Shown here: positions 32,984 through 34,716 of the stretch, piece after piece
Layout: each line of letters starts with the position of its first letter
How positions within the stretch are numbered: position 1 is the first letter of the stretch
Assembly: GCA_024404315.1 (NCBI GenBank)
Contig: JAKSQD010000019.1
Coordinates: 1-34,716 of the forward strand
Origin: Oscillospiraceae bacterium
GTDB taxonomy: Bacteria > Bacillota > Clostridia > Oscillospirales > Oscillospiraceae
Reading direction: 5' to 3'
Length of the DNA stretch: 34,716 nt
Position numbers and translations under genes: made by a program
Notes under the pieces: generated by a model
Seen by the model: the letters and a program-made list of their open reading frames with translations, nothing else
Database searches by the model: none
What the model was told of the DNA's origin: nothing

Positions 32984-34716
32984 ATGGAAATGAAAGAAAT
33001 CTTCGATATTGTGTTGAAGCTTTACAACCTGTTCAATCAGGTGGGCGGCACGCTTTCCAATGCGCAAACCTTAGAAAAAATGGTTGAAACGCTCAAAAAA
33101 GAAGGAATTCCCGCTGTAAACACCGATAAAATACCAGAAGAGCACTGGCGCAACCTTGAAAAGTATTGCGAACAACATAAAAAGGAGATTTTCTCCGGGC
33201 AACTGTTTTCAGAAGCAGACAAACAAGCCTTTTGTGAGAATTATTTCCAAGAAACCCCTTCTGCCTATGCGAATAGGGATGAAATCAAGTGCTCTCTGTA
33301 TCGATTCTTGGAAGACCTGGACAATTATTTATGTAACAATATGAGCGTTGGTGAGCAGGCCATTTTTCAAAAGCTTATGGAGCTGTCAAAACTGCTCACC
33401 CCCACCCCTCCGCCGGAACCCTCTGTCCACACTGCAAACCAGACCTATACCAACGCCTTTCAGGAAATTCTCTTCCTACATAATAAAAACAAAGATAGAG
33501 AAGCGGTGAAGGATGTCACGCTGGCGAACCTCTACGTCAAGCCCCGCTATCAGGGAGTCGGGTTTCCATCCCGTAACCTTTCCGACCGCCTGCAACGATT
33601 TGTTGCAGAGGACAAGCAGCACTTTTTACTCATCGAGGGCAACGCCGGCACCGGCAAAACCACCCTGGTGGAGTGGCTGAATTATCACAGCTGGAAGCAA
33701 ACCCCCGAGGTCATGAATCTGCTGAATGGCCGCCCGCTCGTCACCATCCGCCTGCGGGATATGAAGCATGAGACACTGAAAGGCGGCCTGCTTTCCGCCA
33801 TTCAAATTTATCTGGGCGGAGGAACCCCCATACCCGATGAGCAGTTTGTGGAACTGCTGGATACTGCTTTATTCGTGCTGGACGGCTTTGACGAGCTTTG
33901 CACCATTGATGGAATTACCAAGCCTTTTAGTACACTAGAGGATTTCAGTGACTATTTTTCAGATGGTGATTTGTCTCAAAAGGTGATTGTGACCTCACGC
34001 CCCAATTACATTCGTTCCTTGCCCGATGGCTGGTGCCGTCTTGCCCTTCTGCCCTTTGATCAGAAACAGAGGGAAGAATGGCTCGATAACTACCAGACCA
34101 AGTGCAAACAGGCCGTTGCGCCGCACATTGAGACCTACATTCGGAGCCTTTCGGACGAAGAAGAAAAGAAAAACTCCATTTTTACCGCCCCCTTGACCCT
34201 CTATATGGTGGCGGCAAAAGCGCCGAACGAGGCCGAGCTGAACAACGAATGGCGGCTCTACCATGCCATTTTTTATGAAGAAATCCGGGACACCAGGTAC
34301 AATCAGACAACCAAAAGACAGTTGAACACCAAAAAAGTTCACCCGGCCAAAAAGTATTGGGACATTTTTTACCAAATCAATGAGGAAATCGCCTATCGGA
34401 TGTACCAGACCGGCAACAGCCGCCTGTATGTGAATTCCGACGAGGTGAAAGGCATCATCAAAGAGCTGAGTGAACGCTCCCCGGAGCTGAAGGAACAACT
34501 GAAAGACAGCACCACGCAGGCAATCGTCCAGCGGTGTCACGCCCTCTGCGGCTACTGGAAGCTCAATTCTGACCAGGGATTTCTGGAATTCTACCACAAC
34601 GACATCCGAGACTTTTTCCTCTGCGAAAAGCTCTTTCGGGCGGTCAATGACCTCTATCACGCAAAAAACTGGGAGACCAGAGCAAACGCCGTCAAGCTGG
34701 TGGAGCTGTTTCAGTA
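32984..34716 (+). CDS. NACHT-type STAND ATPase (partial, C-terminus outside window)
   Basis: The frame is open from the ATG at 32984 to the window end, 577 codons. Residues 1-150 are helical, start MEMKEIFDIVLKLYNLFNQV and match nothing I know. A Pro-rich linker (PTPPPEP, about 140-146) follows. The NACHT ATPase has Walker A G219-NAGTGKTT, an extended Walker B (FVLDGFDEL, 297-305) with paired acids, and a sensor segment VIVTSRPN from 334. Near residue 530 FLEFYHNDIRDFFLCEKL matches the F-x-H-x7-F/L segment typical after NACHT domains. Known bacterial NACHT proteins are antiphage sensors whose C-terminal part recognises phage products; that part, if present, is beyond the window. AGAGGTG precedes the ATG. 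Confidence 0.85.
   Translation, partial: MEMKEIFDIVLKLYNLFNQVGGTLSNAQTLEKMVETLKKEGIPAVNTDKIPEEHWRNLEKYCEQHKKEIFSGQLFSEADKQAFCENYFQETPSAYANRDEIKCSLYRFLEDLDNYLCNNMSVGEQAIFQKLMELSKLLTPTPPPEPSVHTANQTYTNAFQEILFLHNKNKDREAVKDVTLANLYVKPRYQGVGFPSRNLSDRLQRFVAEDKQHFLLIEGNAGTGKTTLVEWLNYHSWKQTPEVMNLLNGRPLVTIRLRDMKHETLKGGLLSAIQIYLGGGTPIPDEQFVELLDTALFVLDGFDELCTIDGITKPFSTLEDFSDYFSDGDLSQKVIVTSRPNYIRSLPDGWCRLALLPFDQKQREEWLDNYQTKCKQAVAPHIETYIRSLSDEEEKKNSIFTAPLTLYMVAAKAPNEAELNNEWRLYHAIFYEEIRDTRYNQTTKRQLNTKKVHPAKKYWDIFYQINEEIAYRMYQTGNSRLYVNSDEVKGIIKELSERSPELKEQLKDSTTQAIVQRCHALCGYWKLNSDQGFLEFYHNDIRDFFLCEKLFRAVNDLYHAKNWETRANAVKLVELFQ

Noticed and set aside
30844..34716. Hydrogenase or complex I redox subunits at the end of the antiporter operon
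   Set aside because: After the fourth antiporter subunit comes a terminator and then a NACHT gene. No NiFe, NuoH or flavoprotein motif is present.

Overview
The window looks like a piece of a Gram-positive anaerobe of the class Clostridia, most likely an Oscillospiraceae/Ruminococcaceae gut bacterium. The basis is the gene content (a GGGtGRT protein beside a NifU-like scaffold, DUF1292, DUF2325, LytTR/GHKL two-component genes, membrane-anchored GH3 glycosidases), strong AGGAGG-type ribosome sites, sigma-A-type promoters, a Firmicutes-style 6S RNA candidate and moderately GC-rich codon use. The genus cannot be fixed from this sequence alone.

Layout. 1-3320 is a minus-strand block: a cut-off GGGtGRT gene and a NifU-like iron-sulfur scaffold driven by a consensus promoter, a FliB-like protein, a probable 6S RNA (2703-2904) and a DUF1292 protein. 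3440-10372 runs on the plus strand: an ABC exporter, a SpoU/TrmH RNA methyltransferase, a DUF2325 coiled-coil protein, then a LytTR response regulator overlapping its GHKL sensor kinase. 10535-16984 is a glycoside hydrolase group: a LytTR-type operator, a membrane-anchored GH3 enzyme with permuted domain order, a conventional GH3 enzyme and a GtrA-family membrane protein, ending at a 160-bp MITE-like element. 17255-18241 (minus) encodes a NifX-FKBP fusion with a structured leader. 18459-21526 holds two tandem membrane-anchored M28 peptidase paralogues. 21657-23208 (minus) has tRNA-Ser(CGA) and a MATE transporter.

23367-32802 is one long plus-strand operon for an Mrp/Mbh-like cation/proton antiporter: mrpE, F, G, a DUF4040 (MbhD-like) subunit, an MbhE-MrpB fusion, mrpC and four successive large NuoL/M/N-type antiporter subunits, with no hydrogenase or NADH dehydrogenase module seen. 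Its leader carries a 5' hairpin and an intrinsic terminator, which suggests attenuation. After a terminator, 32984 to the window end is a truncated NACHT-type STAND ATPase, the best candidate here for an antiphage defence gene.

How the genes fit together: the clearest regulatory link is the two-component pair 8343-10372 and the direct-repeat site just upstream of the GH3 promoter, which has the 9-bp repeat/12-bp spacer geometry of LytTR-regulated promoters. The other gene groups look like independent transcription units.
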